Shown here: positions 45,148 to 56,278 of the stretch, piece by piece
How the letters are laid out: each line of letters begins with the position of its first letter
Numbering within the stretch: position 1 is the stretch's first letter
From: Ascaphus truei
Taxonomy: Eukaryota > Chordata > Amphibia > Anura > Ascaphidae
Direction: 5' to 3'
DNA length: 64,000 nucleotides
NCBI GenBank assembly: GCA_036426205.1
Contig: CM071567.1
Coordinates: forward strand, 294,598,592 to 294,662,591
Position numbers and translations under genes: made by a program
The notes under the pieces: model-generated
The model's database searches: none
What the model was told of the DNA's origin: nothing
What the model saw: only the letters and a program-made list of their open reading frames with translations

Positions 45148-45824
45148 TTTACTTACCTGATTACTCGGCTGGAGCACGCTCTGTGGTGCACCTGATCTGC
45201 TTCCTATTTACAGCGTTTGAAGGATTGAACTCGACGAGTCAAGACCATGAGTACTTACTCTTTGCGGAGTTGCCTGGCTCTGTATTAGATGCCGGGATGT
45301 GTGAGGGTAGTGCCGGAGATCAGCTGTAGTGGGGCGGTTTATGGTTCCATGCAGGGAACACGGCTCCACCGTTAGCTTGTCTCCCTACCACATTATGGCC
45401 CCATCCTGATGTTCAGTCTCGTGTACACAGTCTTACTCCCTGGCTCATATTTCTTAGATTTAGAATATGATCAGCAGCGCTTCAATTTCTTTATTATCAC
45501 TACTATTGTGGACATTGTGGAATCTGTTGCACTATTTGGAGCATCGGTCTCTGGAGATCATTCTCTGCTTATTCTTACATATGGAATTTGGCTAGTAGCT
45601 CATTGCTGTGCATTTCTACAATCAAGAATTTGGGATCATTCAATTGTAAATATTTTACATTCAGCCAAGTTCTTCCGTTTGGGGTACAATATGCAATCTG
45701 GTTGTTATTTTTTCTTATTATGTTATATAGTGCATATTCAAGCAACTCCATTTAATTTCATATTTTGGTTATTTATTTTATTTTATCTTTATATACATTT
45801 TTTCATAGAAATTCACATTTCATA

Positions 45825-48800
45825 ATGGAGGATGAGGAAAATGTTTCTCAAGAGACTGTACATAGGACATATACATATGGTTGTGTCAATAACAGTAAAC
45901 GTGCTAAAAAAGCTTCACATGTTTTTGGTGAACAACAGGACATCACTTGTGATGAACCCTCAGATTTGACCAATCACTTTGTCAGACTAGAAAAATTATT
46001 GGTACAAGATATAAGACTCTGGTGGGATATCACCATGCTTGAAAACTATATAAATACCAATAGAATGCCTAGAGGACTCCGGGTCAAAAAGGTTCCAACT
46101 TTTGGTTTTGCTAACAAACAATTTTAACAGGATTGGATTAAGATCTTAGATCAATGTTCTATTAAGCTCATGGAGCTAATTATTCAACAAAATATTCATG
46201 TTAAAGTTATCTTGAATACTGAAATTACAGCTTTCCAGAATAAATTAAAACCCTTTGAAACAATGGAGCAATTTATTAAAAATGATGTAACGCTATTAGA
46301 AAATATTGAAGCTATTGAAGAAGGGATAAGTGATAAGAAACAACAAAAATTTGAGAGGGATAAAGCTCATTACGTCAAAGGTCATGTATATTTCTGGAAA
46401 AAAACATCTCAGAGGGATACATCACAATCTAGAACCCCCCAAAAATGTAATGTTCATAAAGATGGACAAAGATGGGATCATCGTACACCCAAAAAAATCA
46501 AAATTAAAAACAAGGCAAACCGAAACTTCAAGCTTTGATTCTGATCAATCAGAAAATGATGCTAGGGCACATTCAGTCTCCTTTGAAAGATCAGATGAAT
46601 ATGGGAGGGATCATTGTACTGCATCTAGAATGGATACTAGACCATCTACTTCTATAGCTCTTCTTTTTTCTAGACCGCTTAAATCTCCCTCACAGGCTGT
46701 TTCTAATACGGGTTCAAAAAACTTAAAAGAACACGAAGATCAAAGAGGAAACGGGGAAGCATGGGGCAGAACAAAAAGGAAGAAATATACTTAAATGATT
46801 CAATTGACAATGTGGTTAACTTGTCTGGGATTGAATTGACCATTGATCTACTATCCCTATTGAATAGAGGTCTAGGATTTGCACCGACACAGAACTTTCA
46901 ACTATTCCAGACTGTTATTGATTTGCAGAAATGTTCTCGTAAATTATGCCTTAAGAAATTCTTTACATCTAGAGGAGCAACGCCTTTCACCAATACACAA
47001 GCCAATGTTTCAGTGACGAACACCTTATCACCCGAGATAGCTGTGAAAATTTAACATTCAGGAACAATGTCTTTTATCAGATATGGATGACATTCTTGAA
47101 CAACAGGGGGAACCTCTGAATACGTTTTTTCAACCTTTTTTCGGACATCAAGACTCTGGTTTGAGAAATAAATCAATTTTTTGCCCCAGCTCTAGTAGGG
47201 GCCCATATATCACTACTTTTGAGCATTTGGTTGAGCGGGGCATACGTTTATTGGCTAATGGTTTTTCTTTTGCTAATGTTATTTCTAACAATCTTACTAT
47301 TTCAACAATTAGAGCTTCTTAAGAAGGATGATAGATTTGTCTTAAAAAATGCAGACAAGGGAGGGGCCCTTGTTGTCCTGTCAGCCGATCAGTATAGAAA
47401 TGAGGCATATAGGCAGTTGAATGATGTCTCTCTTTATCAACGTCTTAAAGGCAATCCTACCAATGCCTTTAAAAATCAACTTATGGAACTTCTGGATATG
47501 GGTAAAATACTTGAGGTTATTAATCACAAGGAGTTTGAGTTCTTGAGCTGTCCACATCCCATGGTACCCATATTTCACCATCTCCCGGAGATCCATAAAT
47601 CGCTGGTCGACCCTCCTGGCCGACCAATAGTGACGAGTATTGGATCTTTGTGAGATGGTTTATCGCGGTATGTGGACAGCTTTTTACAGCCATTAGTATT
47701 TCAATTACCTTTTATTAAGGATACATCAGATCTCATTAGTTCTATACAGGATTTAAAATGGAAGCGGGAGTACAGGTGGGTCACATTGGATGTGACCTCC
47801 CTGTATTCCATCATTTCACATAAACATGGTATTATTGCAATACAACACTTTCTTAATTTATCTGATTTTTCTACCACATTATGCACTTTTTTATTAGAGT
47901 ATATCACGTTTCTATTAACCCACAATTATTTTCTGTTTGATTCACGTTATTATTTACAAAAATTAGGCATGGCTATGGGTTCTTCTTTTGCCCTGTCTTA
48001 TGCAAATCTTTTTATGGGTCTTTGGGAGTCACAACACATTTATCACGACTCTAATTCATTTCGTAATCACATTATTTTTTATAGACGCTTTATAGATGAT
48101 CTTATTTTGGTGTGGGATGGGGATTCTGATTCACTTATCACTTTTATTAACACTCTTAACACTAATGATTTAAATTTACATTTGACTTATACTCACAATA
48201 TGCATCACATTGATTATTTGGATATTACATTGTTCATAGACCATGAGAAAAACATACAAACTGATATTTATAGGAAGGCTCATTCTAAGAACTCACTCCT
48301 TTGTGCGACAAGTTGTCATCCCCATTCCTTGATTAGGAGTATCGCCAGGGCACAATTCATTAGACTCAAGAGAATTTGCTCTGACAATGAGACATTCATT
48401 TTGCAGTCTCGTATTATGGCAGAGAAATTTCTAGCAAGGGGTTATAAGGAAAAGGACATCATAACAGCATTTGAATATGCAGACTCTTTAGATAGAAGAG
48501 ATATTATTAAGTGCAAACACCCTAAGAAAAAATCTTTGCATAAATTTTATAATGATTCTTTGTGTCCATCGTTTATTTCTACTTTTAGTAGACAGTCACA
48601 TTCTATTAGAGAGATATTCCTTAAACATTGGAAAATAGTAACATTGGATAAGGACATTGCATCTATTATACAAGGAGGTCCTACTTTATATACAAAAAAG
48701 CGAAAACTTTGGGGTCCCATCTTTCACCAAGCCTATTCAGTTCGGTCCCTCGAGGGTCTCAGGTTCGGAATATTCCAAAGGGTTTCTTTTCAAGTATGCC

Positions 48801-49200
48801 AAGTCCATCAAGAATATTTCAAATGATTTTGATAACCTCCGGATTGGGAGTTTTATTAATTGTCATACCAGTCATGTTATATATCACCTTCAATGTGGTT
48901 GTAAAATGTCTTATATAGGTCGTACAATCAGACCACTGAGACTTAGAATTCAGGAACATGTGAGGCTTATTAACAAAAAAAGATATGTCAAATCCGGTAT
49001 CACGTCATTTTTCATCATGTCCTCAGGGTAATATTACCAATTTCACATTTTCAGGATTGGAATATGTGGGTTTACAACCCAGAGGAGGTGATAGACTACA
49101 CAGACTTAACATGAGAGAAATGTATTGGATATATACCATGAACACTTTACATCCCATTGGTATCAACGTGGAATGGAAACTCAAACATTTCTTGGTCTAA
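45825..49200 (+). pseudogene. PLE polyprotein: N-terminal, reverse transcriptase and GIY-YIG endonuclease
   Basis: Starts at MEDEENVSQET (45825). An N-terminal segment with RGLRVKKVPTFGF runs to a TAA at 46125-46127, then continues in the same frame. A frameshift near 46440 (C/A homopolymers) leads to VVNLSGIELTIDLLSLLNRG. Next come KNADKGGALVVLS and PIFHHLPEIHK, a TGA near 47651, and the RT core at 47672-48826: LDVTSLYS, MAMGSSFALSYANLFMG and catalytic FIDD near 48092-48103. A shift near 48770 leads to the GIY-YIG module HVIYHLQCGCKMSYIGRT at about 48873-48926 and a C-terminal YWIYTMNTLHPIGIN. The RT would copy RNA from an endonuclease nick. About two in-frame stops and four shifts make this copy inactive as read. 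Confidence 0.85.
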
Positions 49201-49539
49201 GTGTTCATGGTATATATTGTAATTTTCCATATTGGTTTATATAGTTTCTTGGTACATATAATAATGTAATTATTATTTATTCTTTATATAGATTTGTTTA
49301 TTATTATAATAAATATTATCATTTATTATTACACATATAGATTCTTAATACCAATATTTGGTTTAATATTATATATATATGCACTTTTTTATGGAGTTTA
49401 ATAATATATGATTTAATTAAATAATGTTTGCATTAATATAGTTTTATAATATCATTTTTTGTATTAATATACTTTTTCAATTTCTGTAAGCTCTTGTGAT
49501 TGATACGGAAAAAAACATTTCCTCCAACTAGTAGGATAT
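49201..49539. other. PLE 3' untranslated region
   Basis: Very AT-rich sequence between the polyprotein stop and the 3' terminal repeat. No feature seen. Confidence 0.6.
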
Positions 49540-50114
49540 AATTATTTTTATATATATTTTCTTTTTAGTATAGAAGGATAGAGATATGTTTCCTTTTCTG
49601 TTTTTCTGTTTTTTGTCATGTTGCTTGTTTTTGCCACCTTGTTACTGGTTTTGTATATAAGTTGTTGATTATTTACATGATAGGTCAGCATGCTTATATT
49701 TGTTTTTAATTGATTTAAATTTTATATGTCCTTTTAAAAAAAAAAAAACATGTTTTGCACTAGTTTGTATTGTATATAGTCTCCAGTGATCCCTGTTGTG
49801 TGATTGCCTGTATTGGGAGAAGTACTGGTATACCCTGTGAGAGGGAATCAGTACATTATTCAGCAGGTGTGCTTGTTTTTACATACTCATATAGCGCTCC
49901 CAATCAGAGTTTGAGGATCACTATAAAGTTTTCACTGTTGGCTAAGCCAGTTACTCTTTGACAAAGTCCTATTGGTGGACGAAACACGTCAGAGTTACTC
50001 TGTGGCAGATTCACTTTAATATGCACTGAATAAACAACCCTTTTTTTCATTGCGTTTGGACATGTTTGTATCCCTACAGTGAGCTGTGAACCACCTATAC
50101 CAACTCTCTTTCAC
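49540..50114 (+). repeat. PLE 3' terminal repeat
   Basis: Direct repeat of 44560-45147. Ends caactctctttcac just before the right target duplication. The hammerhead-like core at 49958-49990 differs in the stem III loop (GAAAC-AC-GTC). Confidence 0.8.
49958..49990 (+). ncRNA. Hammerhead-like motif, PLE 3' repeat
   Basis: Same layout as 44996-45028: TTGACAA, GTCC/GGAC stem, GAAA, C-AC-GTC. Confidence 0.55.
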
Positions 50115-50128
50115 CAGCCCGAGTAATA
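50115..50128. repeat. PLE target-site duplication, right copy
   Basis: cagcccgagtaata, identical to 44546-44559. Confidence 0.9.
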
Positions 50129-50443
50129 GTTCATAGGTTCCGAAAAATGGGATATGAGTTCCCATATATCCGTGAGCAATTGATGAAAATTGTAGAAATT
50201 CAACGCTTAGAGTGGGTGAAAGAGGCCATAATTGACCACCTTGGGACTTATGCAAAAGATCCAACCTATGTGGATTTGGATAGAGCTCCCCAGTTATTAA
50301 AACTATGGATGGTGGGGAGAGATATTCACATAGACCGAGTAGAATATATCTCGGAGTTCGGCAGACGCCGGTGCTATTCAATAAAGATACCTGATGATAC
50401 TGGTAGATTGGTCAGGAAGCCTGACCCTGCTCATTACTATTAA
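50129..50443 (+). pseudogene. LTR element II gag-like ORF, part after the PLE insertion
   Basis: In frame with the part ending at 44545. It reads VHRFRKMGYEFPYIREQ, then a helical stretch with EWVKEAIIDHL and a C-terminus KPDPAHYY before a stop at 50441-50443. No recognised domain. It sits about 220 bp before the 3' LTR, so there is no room for pol. This confirms that element II encodes only this one protein. Confidence 0.6.
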
Positions 50444-50653
50444 TGCATTCTGTACTGCTGTGTAGTAGAATGGTTCTGTTTAGTCAGTCACGGTATTGCC
50501 ATGTATCTGTGCCCATGCAGTAAGTGTGTCATTTCTGTTAAGCTGAAGTGCATAGCAGTTATTGCAGTTCAGCTTATGTAATTTACAGGTGTTGCACAGC
50601 AAGGTAAGGGTTATACCTGCTGTAGTCCAAGTCGGGACGGTTGGAGTTTTACC

Positions 50654-50663
50654 AGAGGGAGTA
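50654..50663 (+). promoter_or_regulatory. Polypurine tract of LTR element II
   Basis: agagggagta directly before the 3' LTR start TATAGCC, parallel to the element I tract. Confidence 0.55.
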
Positions 50664-51457
50664 TATAGCCTGGCCTTCGGCAGCTATTGCTAATTCCGGG
50701 CCTTTCCTCTCTCAGTCTTGTTAGAACAGACAGTGGAAAGGTTAATTCCTTCAGTTGGCCTGTTTGTGCATTTTAGCTCTGAGTATGTAGCAATATTCAG
50801 GGGCAGGCTTAAGCAACCTTTGAGCATGTTAATCCAAAGGGTGGATATGGGTTGAAACACCCCCTGATGTGTGTGAGCATATCAGTACCCAACTTTGAGT
50901 TGTAATGATTCAAAGTTAGAGACACTCCCTGAGGATATTCAAATTGAGACATGTTTCCTAAAATAAGTTATCAGTTAGGATGAGGATGCAGTCTGAGAGA
51001 AGAGATTGAGGAGAGCTGACAGAGAATAGTTCTCCCCCTCTTTCCCCACCTGGGTAAGGAGGGGGGGAGAGTTAAGCTGCCATAAGCAGAGGGCAGAGAA
51101 GCAAGATCAGGCCTATGACATGCTGTGTATGCTGCTCTGAATAAAGAACCACAGAAAGAAGCTGCTGTGTGTGTCACTGTTCCTGGTGTGAGAAGGATGG
51201 AGTGTCAGTGGGGGGTCTCTCCTCTGGAGACCCCAGGGGATCCCTACTGGCTGGAGGTGCTGTGCACCCTGAGAGAACAAGAACAAGGTAACCTGTCCCA
51301 CACCATCCCCTGTTCCCTGTCCTGGGCTCTCCCCACAACACAGCGGAGCCCTCAGCACCCCTGTTTGCCAGCAGGTCACAGCACCAAGACCGTGTACAGT
51401 AACCAGAAGGAGTGTACCCCCCCAATCTCATGTCGGGTGGGGTGAAAGAGGGTTACA
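50664..51457 (+). mobile_element. LTR element II, 3' LTR
   Basis: 794 bp, TATAGCCTGG to GAGGGTTACA, with AATAAA at 51140-51145. It differs from the 5' LTR by scattered substitutions and small indels (for example ctctgtcagtcctg versus ctctctcagtcttg), so the insertion is not recent. Confidence 0.8.
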
Positions 51458-52458
51458 TTATATAAATATTAATACAACCTTTCTTAGAAGTGCCTCTCCA
51501 CAAAGAGGGATTTTCCAAATATTCCACAGATCATTCCAAAACACACACAGAGGAGAGCAAATTCTCCCAGGGTATATGTGAAAAAGATAAACACACAATC
51601 CACAGTCACAATTTAGACTAAATAGAAAACGACATGGATTTTAACCAAAATGGACAATTCACTCACAAGAGTAGATAGTAATAATAAGCCTTTGGATATA
51701 AGTAAACAGGGGCTTGAGTTCTTAGGTACTGTTCTCAGGAATGTATTCCTCACTGAAAAGAGCGGAATCATTGAATCATAAGGTATACTTAGTTTTTCAC
51801 ACATGGCTTCTCCATTTTGGCTTTATTTTTGTTAAATAAATGATGACATGGTGTAATATGTCATGTGTTGTTGTCCATCTGATTACCTAATTTTAAGACC
51901 TGCTAAGGAACAGATGATTGTTATTTTGACCTGATATGTAAAACCATAGAATTCAAAGAGGGTGTACTTTTTTTTTCACACAATTGTATATAGCACAAAA
52001 ATGTTTTTATTTATTTCCAACAATATAAAAACATATAAAATCAGAACACACACAAACGAATACGAGAGTAATGGTTTAAATGTGTTAATGGGTATTTGTT
52101 TGTGAGTGTTTTGGTTTGATACATTTTTATATTGTTGCAAGTGAAACAATTTTTGCACTATATATGTCCTCTTTTTTCTGTGGAATACATCCTTGAGACG
52201 ACTAACCAAGAACTCAAGCCCCTGTTTAGTAGGCGCTAGTGTGTCTTCAAAAGATAAATGCCGTTGAACTCATCACTTACTCTCGCTTCGTATGATACGA
52301 TATGATATGTAATGGTATTTAAATGTAACTCACCACTTATTCCCCTAAAAACTTCAGGTGACTAAAATATGGAACATTTTTTGTTAGATGACAGTAAATT
52401 ACTTTATGAAAAATACAATAATAATTTTTTTAAATGTACAATCTTCTTCAATCAACAT
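51458..52458. repeat. Gap with an inverted-repeat pair
   Basis: No gene. taaacaggggcttgagttct near 51703 is repeated exactly in inverted form near 52210. Inner sequences are also partly inverted (caacaatataaaaaca / tttttatattgttg). Probably a foldback relic of about 530 bp. Confidence 0.45.
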
Positions 52459-53067
52459 TGTAGGAGACGTGCAGAGGTATTACCAGGGAGACGTATGTGA
52501 AGGAAACTAACTTTGACTTTTATTTATCCCACGACTTTAAACATTACAGCTTCATGGCAGCATGCAAACAAAAAAAACAGGCCTATCCCTTTGCAAGGGC
52601 TAACTCACTTGCCAGTTCCTATATGCAGAGCTTGGAGGCTAGGCCTCTTACCAACCTCTGACCCAAAGTCCAAAGAGGTACTTGTAAGTACGGGTCTTTA
52701 CATCAGTCTCTGGATCTGGGATGGTGTCCGTGTGGGGGAACCCTCTGGCGGGTTCCATGATCCACTGTACCCGGGAATAGAGGGTCTGGTTCCCTGGAAT
52801 TTCTCTAGTAGCACTCTCCTCTTCAGTGCTAGAGAGATCTGCTTCCTGGGGATCTCTCTGGCAGCACAGTCCCTCTATGCTATAGAAACTTCCAGAGCTA
52901 TTGAATCTCAGGCTGTTTGTGCAGCACACCTTTAAACCTACTTGATGAGCCAGGTGGAGCTTGGTTAATTGGCTCTGGCTGCCATTAGCCAGCTCCATGC
53001 TGGACTCATCAGCTACAGACAGGCTCTAGGTATGCTGCCTTTTTAACCGGGGAAAGGCCCTGTCACA
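52459..53067 (-). mobile_element. Probable solo LTR
   Basis: Minus strand: TGTGACAGGGCCTTTCCCC, a gttaaaaaggc TATA-like box near the start, GATAAATAAAAG (polyadenylation signal) about 75 bp from the end, and the terminus CACGTCTCCTACA. The TG...CA ends and signal order suit an LTR. Flanking 5-mers (aacat, ggtat) do not match, so the ends or the solo status are uncertain. Confidence 0.45.
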
Positions 53068-53219
53068 GGTATCCTCTTTGGGCTGGAACACCTGTAAAGA
53101 GAAAATATTGCATATAAATAATCAAGAAGAAATACAGTAGTGTAGTTCACAAATTACTGTACATTGTGTGGTAAGCATATGCATCTCATTGAATTTCTGC
53201 GCATTTGTGTGTTTCTATG

Positions 53220-53745
53220 TGTAACACCTTTTCCCCCTCCCTATGTGAGATTTGGGTCGCTACCTGTGTATTCCTGGTGCGGTGCATACCTGTTGATAGT
53301 ACAGGAGGCTCTGAGTGCTCAATGGTGGTTTGGGCAGAATCAGGACAGGCTTTCAGTGTGCTTCATTCTCAGTTGGCAGCGCCTCCAGTCAGCGAGGATC
53401 CTGAGATAACAGGATGGTCCCTGCTGACACTTCTTGTATGGCCCAGACAGTACGCCACACTCTTTGATGGTTCTATGATTCTTTATTAGTACACAGCAGA
53501 AGTCGCAGCTTCCATGATTCCCCTGGAGATGACATGAAGGCTTGAGGCCCATCTAGACTCCCTCCTGAGTTCCTCCGTATCCCCTGGTGGGATACAGGGT
53601 AGATATTACCCACTCCACAGGGGGAGGGAAGAGCACTGACTTCTGGGAGAGAGCCAGTATATACACTGGGGGATGGACTTGTAACCCTGCCCCATAACAG
53701 GGCAGCTCTGATGCTAACAGGCATCACATTAATGACATGTAACCC
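53220..53745 (-). mobile_element. LTR-like fragment related to LTR element II
   Basis: Minus strand: AATAAAGAATCATAGAACC is followed by a segment with actggaggcgctgcc, and the end ggaaaaggtgttaca. Element II LTRs have AATAAAGAACCACAGAA, ctggctggaggcgctg and gaaagagggttaca in the same order. The upstream limit is not resolved. Confidence 0.45.
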
Positions 53746-53898
53746 AGCCAGTATCCTCCCTCAGGCTGACACTCTCAGGTTGTTGCTAGGCCCGCCCCTG
53801 GATACAGTAAATATATCTTCTCTTCTAGTGCCTATCCCTTGCAGGATTTATACGGTTAGGGCCCAAAAGAAGAAAAAGCGTCTGGAGGCTAAGCTTTA

Positions 53899-54258
53899 CA
53901 CTGGCGACACACTTTATTGAAGTGTGGCCAGTTCCGCAAGCCGGGAGATTTCCCGGCTTGCAAGTGGCAGCCCCTCGGCGTGCCGCGCGTCTCCGATGCG
54001 CGGTCACGCATCATCGGGTGCCTGCGCCCCCTGCACGCGCATCCAGGGCTCCCCGAGGGAGCTCTGGTGTCCCGCGATGTGGGGGACGGCGGCAGGGGGT
54101 TCCGGGGGACCCGGCGGACCCGGAGAGGAGAGGGGGAAGCCGCGATCGGCGGGCCTCTCCTCCGCTGCTTCGGCGCGCGCCCGGCACCCTCCGGCGCGCG
54201 CCAGGTAACTGCTGCGGCTGAGAACGGGCAAATGCTCGAATAAACTCGGCCGCAGCAG
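53899..54258. mobile_element. TA-flanked MITE (360 bp)
   Basis: TA lies immediately outside both ends (53897-53898 and 54259-54260). The left end CACTGGCGACACACTTTATT and the inverted right end (CTGCTGCGGCCGAGTTTATT) match imperfectly. The interior is GC-rich. A second copy starts at 63853 with the same first 20 bases and the same TA. A TA target suggests a Tc1/mariner-like mobiliser (inference). Confidence 0.55.
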
Positions 54259-54853
54259 TATAAAGAACATGGTTGAAATACATACAGTATGTGTGTCATT
54301 GAATTTATGTGCATGCGTATTTCTATGAAACCTGGTTGAAATACATATGCGTGTCATTGAATTTCTGCAACGTACGGCTATTGAGGGTATTGTCAAAAAT
54401 AAAAATAGTCATGAATTACAAAACATTGCCTAATAGTATCGCTGGATATGTTTGCAAACAGTCTGCTCATCAGTGTTTCAAACCAGCAAAACATGAATGA
54501 AAATAAGAATGAAAGAATGACTACAATAGGCATGTTCTAAATACTACAATAATACAATCTTCTTCAACAACCAACTGACATCTTATTGCTGACTCTTTTA
54601 CATGTTTAAATGTTAAATAATTGTGAGATTGTTATTTAGAGAAGCAAATACTATAGATGATAGATTTACAGTACAGTACATTACCTGACAGTAACATTGA
54701 TGGATGTCTTTCCTGCATGAATACAGTGTTGTCGTAGGCCTGCAAAACAAGAATGAAAAAAATAATTAAACAACTACAATAAAGTACTTAATTAAAAACA
54801 TTTTCAGTAAAATTGTATTTACAGTATTAGATTAAAACATTTTATGTAAAGCT
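54259..54853. other. Gap with a short tandem repeat
   Basis: tgtcattgaatttatgtgca recurs in diverged form about 60 bp later and again near 53187, suggesting an older satellite-like tandem interrupted by the LTR fragment and MITE. The rest is AT-rich with no gene. Confidence 0.4.
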
Positions 54854-56278
54854 TTATTTACAGTAGTTCATGAAGTCATCTTCTTTGCCCGGAGCACTCC
54901 AGCTCAGAGCCTTCTTATGCTGCAAAATTGTATTGATGCTGTCTTTGACGGGATTGAATTGTGCATTGCTCATTTTAAGCTGCTTCTTTAGTTTGTCTGT
55001 AATGGCTCTACTCAAATTAGTGGGAATCACCATCTTCACCCGCAAGCTTTCAAATGTTTACTTGTTTTCACCACTGTGAATACTCTACTGCTCAAAACTT
55101 ACATGGTGCTTGAAAATTAGCATGACAAATCGATAAAGCTGTTCTGCGCAATTTGTTGCACATATTGACAGAATTTCCATTGGTATAACGTAAAGAGGGA
55201 TATCATCTACTGCATTCCCAATGATCATCTGTGGTCTTTGCTGGTGTGCTTTGGAAAGCAGGCACAGCTTTGGGAAGACTCATTCCTGCAGGTCTCTCTC
55301 TCCATCAGGGGGCTTGTAGCCAACATTTCCCCCTTGCATGGGCGTCCGCAGGGGGAGAGAGATGGGAGATGCAGAGGGGGGGGAGAGAAGGGAGATGCAG
55401 AGGGGGGGAGAGAGATGGAGATGCAGGGGGGGAGAGAGATGGGAGATGCAGGGGGGGGGGGGGGGGGGGGGAGGGGGGAAAACCCCCCTTATGCTGGTCG
55501 GGCTCGCTCGCCACGGTGCACTCACCACCACTTTCACGCCGGGCACTGGCCGTTAAAATTATGCCCCCCCCGGAAAAAATTTCTGCGGACGCCCATGCCC
55601 CCTTGTCTGTGATCTGTAAAAATCAGGGTGTAACATGGATATGGGTTGGGAAAGGTTCCCCTGGAGGTGGGGATGGGATGTCTCCAGATATCTTGATCTC
55701 TCCTGCTGCTGTTGGTCTAGAATAAAGACCCACAAAGTCCTCTCCATCCTCTCCATAATCTGGTCCAACTTTGCTTCCATTATGTCCCTGTATGACTGCG
55801 TTTGGACAAGTGTTTCAAATCCATCTGACAGTTTCCACATGCGTCTGACCTGATCTGGATCCGATGCGAGGTGGGCTGGGACTGGTGGGACTGGTATGGG
55901 CTGTGGTTGATCCAGACTGAGGTGAACAGGGACCAGGTTGGGCTGTGTTGGATCCAGGGTGAGGTGAGCAGGGTTCAGAGCTGGGAGCAATGTGGATGGG
56001 TTTGCTGGTTGCAGCATCAGGTACCTGCCCCAAACAACTTGAGTGGATAAGGTTTTGACCATCTTCTTTCTCCACGTCGGTCCCAGATTATTCACTTAAT
56101 GAGTTTTGTGTACTGCTTGGTTTTCTTTCCCCACTTTAGCCTTTTTGTTTTGGGGGGTCTCGGGTACAGCTGCCATCTTTCGCTTTCTCAGGATTTGGGC
56201 TGCGCTAGCAGCAAACAGGTTCTCAAATCCATAGAAGTTAGATCGATCCATAATGCAATTTCTGTGAGCTGAGGTCAC
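54854..56278 (-). pseudogene. BEN-domain-like gene remnant, split by a MITE
   Basis: Minus strand. The N-terminal part (56278-56096) has MDRSNFYGFENLFAAS, then basic LRKRKMAAV and KKAKVGKENQ, nuclear-localisation-like. The next part (56095-55606) has a Pro-rich stretch and a predicted coiled coil (RDIMEAKLDQIMERMERTLW). A hAT-like MITE (55337-55597) follows. The last part (about 55280-54854) reads IGNAVDDIPLYVIPMEIL, AEQLYRFVMLIFKHH, two stops (TAG, TAA), then NLSRAITDKLKKQLK, FNPVKDSINTILQHKK and a natural stop. The order (V-x-IPxEIL, L-x-R...IFK, KxxAI-like helix, final I-N) resembles a BEN DNA-binding domain; this is an inference from pattern, not a search result. Could be a domesticated or transposon-carried nuclear protein, now dead. 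Confidence 0.45.
55337..55597. mobile_element. hAT-like MITE with perfect 15-bp ends and 8-bp duplication
   Basis: The ends CATGGGCGTCCGCAG and CTGCGGACGCCCATG are exact inverses. The flanking 8-mer cccccttg occurs on both sides (55329-55336 and 55598-55605). The interior is purine-rich (ggggggagagagatggagat repeats) with a long G run near 55451-55470. 8-bp duplications are typical of hAT. It disrupts the BEN-like frame. Confidence 0.8.

Larger units (their letters stand above)
44560..50114 (+). mobile_element. Penelope-like retroelement (GIY-YIG type), full length
   Basis: 5555-bp insertion bounded by a perfect 14-bp duplication, with direct terminal repeats (pLTRs, about 44560-45147 and 49540-50114) and one central coding region on the plus strand. 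Removing it together with one duplication copy restores an uninterrupted frame in the host LTR ORF (ARVI into VHRFRKMGYEF), which fixes both ends exactly. The pLTRs hold hammerhead-like cores at 44996-45028 and 49958-49990. The layout fits Penelope/Neptune-type elements of vertebrates. Confidence 0.9.

Noticed and set aside
45409..45825. 138-codon hydrophobic, membrane-like frame before the PLE ORF
   Set aside because: Ends inside the start of the PLE coding region in another frame, is AT-driven, and has no equivalent that I recall in PLE proteins; more likely leader sequence.
52459..53067. Firm call of solo LTR status
   Set aside because: TG...CA ends and poly-A signal fit, but the flanking 5-mers do not match, so only a probable call was made.
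53917..54314. Several GC-rich frames of 90-140 codons on both strands
   Set aside because: All fall in the GC-rich interior of the TA-flanked MITE and overlap each other in all frames.
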